DNA from: 66-474 sp044464225
GTDB lineage: Bacteria > Pseudomonadota > Gammaproteobacteria > Xanthomonadales > Rhodanobacteraceae
Direction of reading: 5' to 3'
DNA: 64,000 nucleotides
Assembly (NCBI GenBank): GCA_044464225.1
Contig: JBIQLN010000001.1
Span: forward strand, 248,001 to 312,000
Shown here: piece after piece, positions 1 through 8,117 of the stretch
Layout: each line of letters begins with the position of its first letter
How positions within the stretch are numbered: the first letter of the stretch is position 1
Position numbers and translations under genes: made by a program
The notes under the pieces: generated by a model
What the model was told of the DNA's origin: nothing
The model's database searches: none
The model's input: the letters and a program-made list of their open reading frames with translations, nothing else

Positions 1-403
1 TGTTCGCTTCGATCTTGCCAAGGTCGGCATTCAACTGGTTCCACGATTTGGTCAGCGCGGCCATTGGCTCGCGCACGCCGATCGCATCGACGTAGGCCGG
101 CAGCCCGGTGGCGGGGTCGCCCTGGTTCAAGTGGTTGACCGCGGCGGCGATGGCCGAGCGCGTGCTGGTCAATTCCTTGAACGCGTCGATGTTGCCGTTG
201 GCGGCCTGCAGCGCGAAGTTGGCGACCTGCTGCGAGTTCACCTGGATCTGCGTGGTGAGCTGCGCCGCCGAACGGTCCTGGCTGTCGTGGCGGTTCAGCA
301 GGAAAAAGTCCGCGCCGGCGAGAATGATCGCCAGCAGCAACAGGATGATCAGCCAGGTCTGCAGGGACGTACCCTTGCGTGCTGCTCCGGAATTCGCGCT
401 CAT
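1..403 (-). CDS. pilJ: PilJ, twitching-motility methyl-accepting chemotaxis protein (N-terminal part, cut by window edge)
   Basis: Only the first 134 codons are present; the gene runs off the left edge. The ATG at 403 gives a short polar N-terminus, a strong membrane segment at about residues 16-37 (ending in FFLLN) and the start of a Gln/Asn/Ala-rich periplasmic sensor region, as in PilJ. In the family, PilJ is the receptor of the Pil-Chp system that controls type IV pili and, in some species, cAMP. The call rests on this topology and on position directly after pilG, pilH and pilI on the same strand. The methyl-accepting and signalling domains are outside the window. A 77-bp spacer separates it from pilI. 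Confidence 0.85.
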   Translation of the reverse strand, partial: MSANSGAARKGTSLQTWLIILLLLAIILAGADFFLLNRHDSQDRSAAQLTTQIQVNSQQVANFALQAANGNIDAFKELTSTRSAIAAAVNHLNQGDPATGLPAYVDAIGVREPMAALTKSWNQLNADLGKIEAN

Positions 404-480
404 GATTCCCACCTCGTTGCCGTGTATGTCGCTTGCATATTCGTTGCTCCCCGCCGGGAGTCCCCCTGAGCCCTCGCGAA

Positions 481-1116
481 CTAAACCGCTGCGTGCTGGA
501 ACTCCGCCGCATGGGTCAATTCCACCATGCTGAAGCGGCCCAGCCGCACCGGCCCAACCGTCACGTTCTCGGTGACGAAGCGCGCCAGCCGCGCATCGGC
601 TTCGCCCTCCGCATCGGAGCGATCGGCATCGGTCAGGTTGCGCTGACCCAGCAATTCATCCACCAGCAGCCCGACGTTGCCGCCGCTTTGCTTCACCACC
701 AGCACGCGCGCGCGCCCGGTGACATGGGTACGTTGCTCGAACAGGAACTGTTTCAGGTCCACCAGCGCAATCAGGTTGCCGCGCACGTTGGCAACGCCGA
801 GCATCCACGGACGCGTGGAGGGAATGCTGGTGACGGGCGGCGGCTGCATCAGGATCTCGCTGACTTCGTCGATGCCGCTGACGAAATGGTGGTCGCCCAC
901 CCGGAAACCGATTGCACGCCACAGGCCCGGTGCCTCGATCTGTTCCGGCACGCCCGGATCATGCTCGAGGCTCCGACGTTCGTAGGCAGCCAGCAGGGCG
1001 TATGCACCCGCCGGCTGCATCACTTCCAAAGCCTCTCCCCCGGCAGGCGCCGCGGCCTGCGCCTGCCGCGCACCGCTGCGATGGCCGTGTTTATCGGGGG
1101 AGCGCTTCTTGCTCAT
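481..1116 (-). CDS. pilI: PilI, CheW-like adaptor of the Pil-Chp chemosensory system
   Basis: This 211-residue protein has one CheW domain from about residue 68 to the C-terminus, with the phrases MLGVANVRGNLIALVDL and GLLVDELLGQ typical of CheW folds. The family couples the PilJ receptor to the ChpA/PilL histidine kinase. The first 60 residues are a low-complexity basic and Ala-rich extension. I chose the ATG at 1116 because it lies 5 bp after the pilH stop. An in-frame start at 1221 exists, but it lies inside pilH and would add a translated shadow of it. Order pilG-pilH-pilI-pilJ with tight spacing indicates one operon. Confidence 0.9.
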   Translation of the reverse strand: MSKKRSPDKHGHRSGARQAQAAAPAGGEALEVMQPAGAYALLAAYERRSLEHDPGVPEQIEAPGLWRAIGFRVGDHHFVSGIDEVSEILMQPPPVTSIPSTRPWMLGVANVRGNLIALVDLKQFLFEQRTHVTGRARVLVVKQSGGNVGLLVDELLGQRNLTDADRSDAEGEADARLARFVTENVTVGPVRLGRFSMVELTHAAEFQHAAV

Positions 1117-1121
1117 CGTTG

Positions 1122-1493
1122 CTAGGCCTGGGCCGTCAGGTGCTTGGCGACGTTGGCGACCAGGTCCTTCTCGCTGACCGGCTTCACCAGCACGTCCTTG
1201 GCGCCCTGGCGCATGCCCCACATGCGGTCGGTTTCCATGTTCTTGGTGGTGACGATCACCACCGGGATGGAACTGGTCTGCGGGTCCTTGGTGAGGCTGC
1301 GGGTGGCCTGGAAGCCGTTCATGCCCGGCATGATCACGTCCATCAGCACGAGGTCGGGCCTGTCTTTCTGCGCGGCGGCGATGCCCGCTTCGGCAGTACC
1401 GGCCGAGGTGACCTTGTGCCCCGCCCGCTCCAGTGCGCCGGAAAAAATCTTCACGTCGGTGGGCGAGTCGTCGATGATCAGGATGTGTGCCAT
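1122..1493 (-). CDS. pilH: PilH, single-domain response regulator of twitching motility
   Basis: This is a 123-residue stand-alone receiver domain. The acidic pair D8-D9, phosphoacceptor D52 (LMDVIMPG), T82-T83 and K104 (VKP) are all in place, and there is no output domain. In the Pil-Chp pathway PilH is the second CheY-like regulator, usually linked to pilus retraction or acting as a phosphate sink for PilG signalling. The start ATG at 1493 gives the usual short MAHILIIDDS beginning. It lies between pilG (39 bp upstream) and pilI (5 bp downstream) and is very probably co-transcribed with them. Confidence 0.93.
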   Translation of the reverse strand: MAHILIIDDSPTDVKIFSGALERAGHKVTSAGTAEAGIAAAQKDRPDLVLMDVIMPGMNGFQATRSLTKDPQTSSIPVVIVTTKNMETDRMWGMRQGAKDVLVKPVSEKDLVANVAKHLTAQA

Positions 1494-1532
1494 TGCTTGG
1501 ATTCCCCTGCGCGCATCACCGGTGGTGACGCG

Positions 1533-1937
1533 TCATTTGTCGGCCGCGACATGCTGCCGGATCGCGTCCAGCAATTCGTCGCGGGTGAAAGGTTTGGTGA
1601 GGTACTGCTCGGAACCCACGATCCGACCGCGCGCCTTGTCGAACAGGCCGTCCTTGGAGGACAGCATGATCACGGGGGTCGAGCGGAACACGTGGTTGTT
1701 CTTGATCAGCGCGCAGGTCTGATACCCGTCCAGCCGCGGCATCATGATGTCCACGAAAATGATGTCGGGGCGCAGGTCGGAGATCTTGGCCAGCGCCTCG
1801 AAGCCGTCCACGGCGGTCAACACCTCCGCACCCTCCTTCTTCAGCAGGGTCTCGGCGGTGCGGCGGATGGTCTTCGAGTCGTCAATGACCATTACCTTCA
1901 ATCCGGCAAGGCCATCGTGGTTGACGTTTTCGTTCAC
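1533..1937 (-). CDS. pilG: PilG, CheY-like response regulator of twitching motility
   Basis: A single receiver domain of 134 residues from the GTG at 1937. The acidic pair (VIDDS), phosphoacceptor (FVDIMMPRLDG), conserved Ser (MLSSKD) and Lys (YLTKPF) are visible, and the motif SKDGLFDKARGRIVGSEQYL is characteristic of PilG. In this family PilG promotes pilus extension and is the main output of the ChpA kinase. An upstream in-frame ATG at 2000 would add 21 residues unlike the family, so I prefer the GTG, with GAGG about 14 bases upstream. It is the first gene of the pilGHIJ operon, with a CRP-like palindrome 69-84 bp upstream. Confidence 0.92.
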   Translation of the reverse strand: MNENVNHDGLAGLKVMVIDDSKTIRRTAETLLKKEGAEVLTAVDGFEALAKISDLRPDIIFVDIMMPRLDGYQTCALIKNNHVFRSTPVIMLSSKDGLFDKARGRIVGSEQYLTKPFTRDELLDAIRQHVAADK

Positions 1938-2005
1938 GGTCAGGGTTCCACCTCTTCGGGAGGCGGTGAGATTCCATGCAACATGGATGCCACACCGCAT
2001 GCCAC

Positions 2006-2021
2006 TGTGACGGCCGTCACG
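2006..2021. promoter_or_regulatory. CRP/Clp/Vfr-type palindrome upstream of pilG
   Basis: TGTGACGGCCGTCACG contains a perfect 14-bp palindrome and matches the CRP half-site scheme TGTGA-N6-TCACA at 9 of 10 arm positions. It lies 69-84 bp before the pilG GTG and about 200 bp before gshB on the other strand. CRP-family regulators (Clp in Xanthomonas, Vfr in Pseudomonas) use this consensus and control pili in several species. I did not find a convincing -10 at class II distance, so the direction of control is not settled. Confidence 0.5.
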
Positions 2022-2218
2022 TTCGTTCCCACACCCGATCCCCCTGCGATTCGTCCCCCTGCAGACGAACCCGGATGCCTTCCTCGAGGCAAAGCCGTCT
2101 CTGTGCCAAGATACACCATGCGCGCCCCGTTCGATGTGACGCCTTGCGCTTTGGCTTCACGGCGCGATCGTCGCGTCGCGCCCCGCTGCGCCGAACCACT
2201 GACCCGGAATCCAGGCCC

Positions 2219-3193
2219 ATGAACCTGACCGTTGCGGTGCTGATGGATCCCATCGGCACGATCCATCCCGAAAAGGACACCACGCTGGCCCTGCTGCTGG
2301 AAGCGCAGCGCCGCGGCCACGCCCTGCGTTACATGGTGCAGGGCGACCTGGCCGTGCGCGACGGCGTGGCGTGGGCACGGCTGGCGCCGCTGGACGTCCA
2401 TGACAATACGACCGACTGGTTCACGCTGGGCGAGCCGCGTTGGCAGCCGCTGGCCGACGGCGCCGACATCGTGCTGGCGCGCAAGGACCCGCCGTTCGAC
2501 GCGCAATTCCTGTACGACACGCTGGTGCTCGACCTTGCCGCGCGCGCGGGCGTGCGCGTCGTCAACAATCCGCAAGCCTTGCGTGACTACAATGAAAAAC
2601 TCGCGGCGCAGTGGTTTCCGCAGTGCTGCGCGCCGGCCCTGGTGGCGCGTGACCGCGACGAGTTGCGGCGTTTCGCGCGAGAACACGGCGAAGTGGTGCT
2701 GAAGCCGCTGGACGGCATGGGCGGACGGGGCATCTTCAGGTCGCGGGGCGACGATCCGAACCTCAACTCGATCCTTGAAACGCTGGCGGGCGATGACCGC
2801 CGTTTCGTGATGGCGCAGAAGTTCATCCCCGAAATCAGCAGCGGTGACAAGCGTATCCTGATGGTGGGCGGCGAACCCGTGCCCTACGCGCTGGCACGCA
2901 TCCCGCAGGGCACGGATTTCCGCGGCAACCTCGCCGTCGGCGGGCGCGGGGTAGGCCAGCCGCTCTCCGATCGCGACCGCTGGATCGCCGCGGAAGTGGG
3001 CCCGGAGCTGGCACGTTGCGGCATCCTGTTCGCCGGACTGGACGTGATCGGCGATTACCTCACCGAAGTCAACGTGACCTCGCCGACCTGCGCGCGCGAG
3101 CTGGATGCGCAATTCGGCTTGAACATCGCCGGCACGGTGTTCGACGCCATCGAGGCCATGGGTCCCGTATCGAGAGGGGCCGATCGGCCGTGA
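2219..3193 (+). CDS. gshB: Glutathione synthetase
   Basis: This 324-residue protein matches prokaryotic glutathione synthetase in length and motifs. It has an N-terminal MDPIGTIHPEKDTT, which in this family precedes the substrate-binding domain, then an ATP-grasp region with VLKPLDGMGGRGIF, FIPEISSGDKRILMV and a C-terminal DVIGDYLTEVNVTSPT carrying metal-binding acidic and Asn residues. The enzyme joins gamma-glutamylcysteine to glycine with ATP in the cytosol. Start ATG 2219 is set by the family N-terminus; the frame is open further upstream but with unrelated sequence. Its stop overlaps the GTG of the TonB-like gene by 4 bases, so the two are likely translationally coupled. Confidence 0.95.
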   Translation: MNLTVAVLMDPIGTIHPEKDTTLALLLEAQRRGHALRYMVQGDLAVRDGVAWARLAPLDVHDNTTDWFTLGEPRWQPLADGADIVLARKDPPFDAQFLYDTLVLDLAARAGVRVVNNPQALRDYNEKLAAQWFPQCCAPALVARDRDELRRFAREHGEVVLKPLDGMGGRGIFRSRGDDPNLNSILETLAGDDRRFVMAQKFIPEISSGDKRILMVGGEPVPYALARIPQGTDFRGNLAVGGRGVGQPLSDRDRWIAAEVGPELARCGILFAGLDVIGDYLTEVNVTSPTCARELDAQFGLNIAGTVFDAIEAMGPVSRGADRP

Positions 3194-4095
3194 ACGCCGT
3201 GGTCGCGGGCGCCCACGCACATGTCGATCCAAACCGGATCGGCGTGGCCCTGCTGTTTTCGCTGATGCTGCACGGCATCGTGATCCTCGGCATCGGCTTC
3301 CATTTCGCGAAGCCCGCGCCCAGCCTGCCGACGCTGGACGTCACCCTGATCAATACCTCGAACGCCGAGGCACCGAAAAAGGCGGACTTCCTGGCGCAAG
3401 CGGACAATGCCGGCGGCGGCAACAGCGACAAGGCGCATCGTCCCGGCGCGCCGGTTTCGGGCCCGCTGCCGGTGACGCAGGCGGGCGCCGCACCGGTACC
3501 GATGATGCCGTCCTCGCCCGCGCAGCAGGTCGCGAGCGGCCCGCACATCCTCACGACCACGGGACGTGCGGACACCCGGGTCGCCAGCGAGCGCAACACC
3601 CGCGACCAGCCGCAGCCCGAACGGCAAGTGTCGTCGTTGCCCGTGCCGCAGCGCATGGAAATGGCGCGACTGGCGCAGGAGGTGCGCGACGAACAGGAAG
3701 CCTACGCGCGCCGCCCGCGCCGCAAATATGTCTCCGCCAACACCCGGAGCGTCGCCTACGCCGCGTATCAGGTCGCCTGGGTCCACCGCATCGAACGCAT
3801 CGGCAACCTGAACTACCCCGATGCGGCGCGCCTGCGGCACCTGCACGGCGACCTGATCCTCACCGTGGTGCTGGCTCCCGACGGGCACGTGCGTGAAGTC
3901 ACCGTCAACCACAGCTCCGGACACCGCGTGCTGGATGACGCCGCGGTGCGCATCGTGCATCTGGCCGCGCCGTTCCCTCCGATCCCGGCCGACAAAGATG
4001 CCACGGGTCATCGCATCAATGAACTCGTGATCACGCGCACATGGCAATTCCTGCCTGGTAATCATCTTGAGACGCGCGCGGCCGAATTGCGCTGA
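3190..4095 (+). CDS. TonB-like energy-transducing protein
   Basis: A 301-residue protein starting at a GTG that overlaps the gshB stop (GTGA). One membrane anchor lies at about residues 17-38. A Pro/Ala/Gln-rich periplasmic linker of about 150 residues follows, then a TonB C-terminal domain at about 205-288 with YPDAARLRHLHGDLILTVVL and the conserved VNHSSGHRVLDDAA. TonB proteins carry proton-motive force from ExbB/ExbD to outer-membrane transporters. No exbB or exbD is nearby, and xanthomonads carry many tonB paralogues, so the partner receptor is unknown. The gshB-tonB-yqgE-ruvX-pyrB order is, from memory, conserved in xanthomonads. Confidence 0.85.
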   Translation: MNAVVAGAHAHVDPNRIGVALLFSLMLHGIVILGIGFHFAKPAPSLPTLDVTLINTSNAEAPKKADFLAQADNAGGGNSDKAHRPGAPVSGPLPVTQAGAAPVPMMPSSPAQQVASGPHILTTTGRADTRVASERNTRDQPQPERQVSSLPVPQRMEMARLAQEVRDEQEAYARRPRRKYVSANTRSVAYAAYQVAWVHRIERIGNLNYPDAARLRHLHGDLILTVVLAPDGHVREVTVNHSSGHRVLDDAAVRIVHLAAPFPPIPADKDATGHRINELVITRTWQFLPGNHLETRAAELR

Positions 4096-4119
4096 CGTTC
4101 GGTCTGGCGGCGCTACAAT
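4092..4119 (+). promoter_or_regulatory. Candidate promoter for yqgE, probably leaderless
   Basis: A TACAAT -10 box at 4114-4119 has a CTGACG -35-like element at 4092-4097 with a 16-bp spacer. The yqgE ATG follows the -10 by only 6 bases, so transcription would begin at or within a base or two of the start codon. The element overlaps the end of the tonB-like gene. The -10 is strong and the -35 is moderate. Confidence 0.45.
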
Positions 4120-4125
4120 CGGCAC

Positions 4126-4821
4126 ATGGTCAAATCCTCGGACAAAAACGCGAACGCGCGCGACAATTCCGGTTCCGCGGGCAAGCGGTCGGCGGGCCGG
4201 AAACCCGGACACCACGGCGATGCCGCGACCGGCCGGGCCATCGACCGCCTGGGTGGCGCGAGCGCGCAGCTGCTCACCGGTCATTTCCTGATTGCCATGC
4301 CCGGCATGGGCGATCCCAATTTCGCGCGGGGCATCACCTTCGTGTGCCAGCACAGCGAGGATGGCGCGATGGGCCTGGTGGTGAATCGCTTGTCCGATTA
4401 CAAATTGGGCGACGTGCTGCAGCAGATGCACATGCCTTGCGAGCGGGCCGAAGTCGCCGGTGCACCGGTACTGGTCGGTGGTCCCGTGCAACCCGAGCGC
4501 GGGTTCGTGCTGCACGCTTCGAGCAGGCGCGAATGGGATTCCAGCTACCGCGTGAACGACACGCTGACCGTCACCACCTCGCGCGACATCCTTGCCGCGA
4601 TGGCCGACGGGGACGGTCCCGACCGTGCGCTGGTGGCGCTGGGCTACGCCGGTTGGGGTGCGGGACAACTGGAACAGGAATTGCGCGAGAACGCGTGGCT
4701 CACGGTACGTGCCGACGAACGCATCCTGTTCGACACCGCGCTGGATGATCGCTGGGGCGCCGCGGTGGCGCTGGTGGGCATCAATCCTGCGAACCTGACC
4801 AGCTACTCCGGCAGGGCGTGA
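4126..4821 (+). CDS. YqgE/UPF0301 (DUF179) family protein
   Basis: A 231-residue protein whose residues from about 48 onward match the UPF0301 family: LLTGHFLIAMPGMGDPNF, then GAMGLVVNR, VLVGGPVQPERGFVLH and LGYAGWGAGQLEQEL. The biochemical function is not known. In many gammaproteobacteria it sits next to ruvX (yqgF), as here. The first 48 residues are Lys/Arg/Gly-rich, low complexity and not typical of the family. Translation could start later, but no good alternative start precedes LLTGHFL, and the ATG at 4126 follows a -10 box by 6 bases. Confidence 0.88.
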   Translation: MVKSSDKNANARDNSGSAGKRSAGRKPGHHGDAATGRAIDRLGGASAQLLTGHFLIAMPGMGDPNFARGITFVCQHSEDGAMGLVVNRLSDYKLGDVLQQMHMPCERAEVAGAPVLVGGPVQPERGFVLHASSRREWDSSYRVNDTLTVTTSRDILAAMADGDGPDRALVALGYAGWGAGQLEQELRENAWLTVRADERILFDTALDDRWGAAVALVGINPANLTSYSGRA

Positions 4822-4832
4822 GGCTGTATCCG

Positions 4833-4852
4833 TGCGATCGTGCATGATCGCA
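4833..4852. repeat. 20-bp inverted repeat after yqgE
   Basis: TGCGATC-GTGCAT-GATCGCA has perfect 7-bp arms and a 6-base centre that is itself palindromic. It lies 12 bp after the yqgE stop in the 150-bp spacer before ruvX. No T-run follows, so it is not a typical intrinsic terminator; it could be an operator or an mRNA-end hairpin. Confidence 0.4.
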
Positions 4853-4971
4853 GCATTGCCGATCCGCTCCATGAACACCGGAACGGCCATCCATGGCCCC
4901 CGATCAGAAGCGTCCCGGGGGCAGGCTCCGACCTTTCGCCACGACCGCTCCGACCGAAGACCATCCAGATC

Positions 4972-5400
4972 ATGAGCGGCTGCGTGCTGGGATTCGACTA
5001 TGGTGCGCGCAGGATCGGCGTCGCCAGCGGCAATCGCATCAGCCAGTCGGCGCGGCCGTTGCCGGTGCTCATGGTGAAATCGGGCCAACCCGATTGGGTT
5101 CGCGTCGACGCATTGCTGTCCGAATGGCAACCCCAGGCTTTGGTCGTGGGGCTGCCGCTGACGCTGGACGGCGGCGAACAGGCGATCACCCGCGGTGCAC
5201 GCGCGTTTGCCGATGCGCTGGGCACGCGCAGCAATCTGCCGGTGCACCTGGTCGACGAGCGCCACACCTCGCAGGAGGCGGCACGCCGCTTCGCCGCACA
5301 GCGCGCGGCAGGTTCGGCCCGCCGCCGCGACGCCGAGAACATCGATTCGCTGGCCGCCGCCGTTATCCTTGAGAGTTGGCTGGCCCAAACTCACGGATAG
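4972..5400 (+). CDS. ruvX: RuvX/YqgF, putative Holliday-junction resolvase / rRNA-processing nuclease
   Basis: 142 residues with the RNase H-like fold signature: D9 in GFDYGARRIGVA, VGLP at 59-62, E96 in VDERHTS (94-100) and D125 near the C-terminus. These acidic residues form the metal site in the family, which has been linked to recombination and to 16S rRNA 5' end maturation. The ATG at 4972 gives the standard family start; an in-frame ATG at 4840 would add 44 unrelated residues across the spacer. The stop is 3 bp before pyrB, indicating co-transcription. Confidence 0.92.
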   Translation: MSGCVLGFDYGARRIGVASGNRISQSARPLPVLMVKSGQPDWVRVDALLSEWQPQALVVGLPLTLDGGEQAITRGARAFADALGTRSNLPVHLVDERHTSQEAARRFAAQRAAGSARRRDAENIDSLAAAVILESWLAQTHG

Positions 5401-5403
5401 TCC

Positions 5404-6315
5404 ATGCAGCATTTGCTGACGCTCGAAAACCTGGATCGTGCGACCATCGCGCGCCTGCTGGATCGGGCCGAACGTTACCGCGCGGAAGGTGCGCCACGCC
5501 ATCTGCTGGGCGGGCGCACGGTGTTGACGCTGTTCTTCGAACCGTCCACGCGCACGCGCACCTCGTTCGTGCTGGCCGCCAAGCGCCTCGGTGCCGACAA
5601 TGTCAATTTCGACCTGTCGCGTTCGTCCACCAGCAAGGGCGAAAGCCTGCTCGACACCCTGCATACGCTGGAGGCGATGGGCCTCGATGCGCTGGTGGTT
5701 CGCCACAACGAAAACGGCATGCCGGCCTATCTTGCCGAACACGCCCGCAGCCAGGTCGCCGTGGTCAACGCCGGCGACGGTACCCACGCGCACCCCACCC
5801 AGGGCCTGCTCGACGCACTCACCATCCGCCAACGCCGGCCGGATTTCGAGAACCTTCGCATCGTGATCTGCGGCGACATCCGCCATTCGCGGGTGGCACG
5901 TTCGGATGCCCAGGCACTGAACGCGCTGGGTGCGCACGACATCCGCCTGTGCGCGCCAGGCGCCATGCTGCCCCAATCGCTGCAGGAATTTCCGGGGTGC
6001 GCCACCACCGAGGACTTCGACGATGCCCTCGGCGACGCCGACGTCATCATCATGTTGCGCATCCAGAAGGAACGCATGGCCGACGCCCAGTTTCCCGACG
6101 CCGCCGATTACCACGCGCATTACGGGCTGGACGTCCGCCGCCTGGCGTTGGCCAGACCCGATTGCCAGGTGCTGCACCCCGGTCCGATCAATCGCGGCAT
6201 CGAGATCGCGCCGGAAGTCGCGGACGGCCCGCAATCGCGGATCCTGGACCAGGTGGCCAACGGCGTCGCCACGCGCATGGCCGTGCTGGCAGAACTGCTC
6301 GCGACGCCGGCATAA
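5404..6315 (+). CDS. pyrB: Aspartate carbamoyltransferase catalytic subunit
   Basis: A 303-residue enzyme that joins carbamoyl phosphate and L-aspartate, the first committed step of pyrimidine synthesis. The carbamoyl-phosphate loop STRTRTSF (48-55), the 80s-loop Ser/Lys (SSTSKGES), HPTQ at 130-133, the GDIRHSRVARS signature and HPGPINRGIE near the C-terminus are all present. No pyrI or pyrC-like subunit is next to it; the neighbours are ruvX, 3 bp upstream, and a lipoprotein gene. The start ATG follows the ruvX stop immediately, and no strong separate promoter is visible. Confidence 0.96.
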   Translation: MQHLLTLENLDRATIARLLDRAERYRAEGAPRHLLGGRTVLTLFFEPSTRTRTSFVLAAKRLGADNVNFDLSRSSTSKGESLLDTLHTLEAMGLDALVVRHNENGMPAYLAEHARSQVAVVNAGDGTHAHPTQGLLDALTIRQRRPDFENLRIVICGDIRHSRVARSDAQALNALGAHDIRLCAPGAMLPQSLQEFPGCATTEDFDDALGDADVIIMLRIQKERMADAQFPDAADYHAHYGLDVRRLALARPDCQVLHPGPINRGIEIAPEVADGPQSRILDQVANGVATRMAVLAELLATPA

Positions 6316-6351
6316 TCGACCGCTGCTCCCGGGGAAACGAAGGAGAAACCC

Positions 6352-8031
6352 ATGCGCCCTGTCCTGCGTCACGCAGCCTTCGCGGCTGCCTGCGTTTCCG
6401 CCCTCGTGCTCGCGGGTTGCGGCAAGCACGTCGCCTCCAACGGACCGATGACTTTCGCGCCCGCCGACACGCCGTACCTGTTCGCGAACTTCAAGGGCGC
6501 GCCGGAAGACGTCGCCACCGCGTGGGGGCAGGCCAACGATGCCGTGATCGCCGCACGCATCCAGCAGCTCGGCAAGATGGCCGAAGCGGTCGACCGGAAG
6601 AATCCCGATGCCGCCAAGATCCTCGATGCGATCCAGGGCGAACTCGCGAACGTGCATTCCAGCAAGGAACTGGCGCAGACGCTCGGTTTCTCGCAATCCT
6701 CGTTGTACGCGCTATACGGCGTGGGCGACGTGCCGGTGGCGCGCGTCGAACTTGCCTCGCCCGATGCTTTCAAGGCGTTCTGGGCCCGCGTGGAAAAACG
6801 CGCCGGCATCACCACGCCGACCGCGACGCTGGACAAGCAGGCGTATTGGGTGCTCGGCGGCGCCGACGCCAAGGTGCACTTCCTGGTGGCCATCGAGGAC
6901 AAGCAACTTGTCGCGACCCTCGCTCCCGCCAACGCCAGCCCCGCGATGCTGAGGCAATTGCTGGGCCTCGCCAAACCGTCCAGCAATGCCTCCGACCGCC
7001 TGTCCGGGTTGAACGGCAAGCATGGCTACAGCGATTACGGTTCGGGCTACGTCGACCTGCCGAAATTCTTTGCCAACCTCTACGACGGCAAGGATGCAAT
7101 CACCCAGGAATTCGCCAGGGACGTGGGCGGTACGCTGGCCAATCCGGCCTGCGCGAGCGAGTTTGCATCCATCGCCAGCCAGGCACCGCTGGCCAGCATG
7201 GGTTTCCAGACCTATTCCGCCAAGGAGATGCGCGGCAGCCTCGACGTGAAGTTGTCATCCTCGCTGCTCGGTGCGTTGACCGCCCTGAAGCAGCCGGTAC
7301 CGGGCATGGGCGAGGCGGCCGGGGATTCCATGTTCGACATGGTGATGGCCCTGCCACTGCAGAAATGGCAAGCCTTCATCAAGGGCCGCGCCGAGGCAGC
7401 CGCCGCCAAGACCTACCAGTGCCCGGCGCTGCAGCCGCTCAACAAGTTCGCCAGGGTGGCCACCAACCCGCCGGTCCAGATGCCGCCGGAAGCCGCGTCG
7501 CTGCAGGGGTTCCGCGTGGTGCTGGACAAATGGGAGGTCGGCCCGCAGATCGCCGGGCGCGCGTTGGTCGCCAGTGCCAATCCGGCCGAGCTGGTGCAGA
7601 AGATCCAGCAGACCATGCCGCAGTTCGCGCTCAAGACCATTCCGGCCGACGGCAAGCCGGTCGCCTTCGACGTGCCGCCGCGCCTGCAGGCGATGCTCGG
7701 TGGCAGCAACCAGGGCTGGATCGCAGCCAACGACAAGGCACTGGCGCTCGGCATCGGCGAGGGCGAAGAAGCCAGGCTCGGCGACACGCTCGGTGCGTCC
7801 GCGGGCAACGGCGACAAACTGCTGCAGATGCACTTCGACGGCAAGATGTATGGCGTCTTCGCCAGCTGGATTGGCCGGTTCGCCGCAATGGCGCCCGCGG
7901 CCAGCCAAGCGCAAGTGCAACAGCAGGTGGCGTTGTTCAACCAGATGAGCAAGATGGTCGCGTCCGGCGATGTCGACGTGAGACTGGACAACGACGGCCT
8001 GCATTTCGAAACCGACGTGAAGCACCGCTGA
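6352..8031 (+). CDS. Orphan outer-membrane or periplasmic lipoprotein of unknown function (559 aa)
   Basis: The N-terminus is a clear lipoprotein signal peptide with lipobox LAGC at 20-23; the next residue is Gly, which does not favour inner-membrane retention. The mature part of about 537 residues has no domain I recognise. It is mostly soluble, rich in Ala, Lys and Gln, and contains repeated phrases about mean-like hydrophobic strands but no metal or catalytic signature. The start has a strong RBS (AAGGAG). A CATAAT -10-like box at 6311-6316 overlaps the pyrB stop. An intrinsic terminator follows 34 bp after the stop. Function unknown. Confidence 0.8.
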   Translation: MRPVLRHAAFAAACVSALVLAGCGKHVASNGPMTFAPADTPYLFANFKGAPEDVATAWGQANDAVIAARIQQLGKMAEAVDRKNPDAAKILDAIQGELANVHSSKELAQTLGFSQSSLYALYGVGDVPVARVELASPDAFKAFWARVEKRAGITTPTATLDKQAYWVLGGADAKVHFLVAIEDKQLVATLAPANASPAMLRQLLGLAKPSSNASDRLSGLNGKHGYSDYGSGYVDLPKFFANLYDGKDAITQEFARDVGGTLANPACASEFASIASQAPLASMGFQTYSAKEMRGSLDVKLSSSLLGALTALKQPVPGMGEAAGDSMFDMVMALPLQKWQAFIKGRAEAAAAKTYQCPALQPLNKFARVATNPPVQMPPEAASLQGFRVVLDKWEVGPQIAGRALVASANPAELVQKIQQTMPQFALKTIPADGKPVAFDVPPRLQAMLGGSNQGWIAANDKALALGIGEGEEARLGDTLGASAGNGDKLLQMHFDGKMYGVFASWIGRFAAMAPAASQAQVQQQVALFNQMSKMVASGDVDVRLDNDGLHFETDVKHR

Positions 8032-8064
8032 GGTTTGGACTCGGCGCAGTTCGCCGTTCACCCG

Positions 8065-8094
8065 AAAAAAACCCGGGCCGATCGCCCGGGTTTT
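8065..8094. terminator. Intrinsic terminator, bidirectional, between the lipoprotein gene and pilU
   Basis: An A-run (8064-8071), the stem ACCCGGGC / GCCCGGGT with a 5-base loop, and a TTTT run to 8094 form a GC-rich hairpin with U-tract potential on both strands. It lies between two convergent genes, the lipoprotein (+) and pilU (-), and can serve both. Confidence 0.85.
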
Positions 8095-8117
8095 CCAGCG
8101 CCTGTCGCGCGCATCGT

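Noticed and set aside
3055..6696. Minus-strand open frame of 1213 codons opposite gshB-pyrB
   Set aside because: It mirrors real genes on the plus strand, has His/Arg/Gly-rich low-similarity composition and no domain; a typical high-GC antisense artefact.
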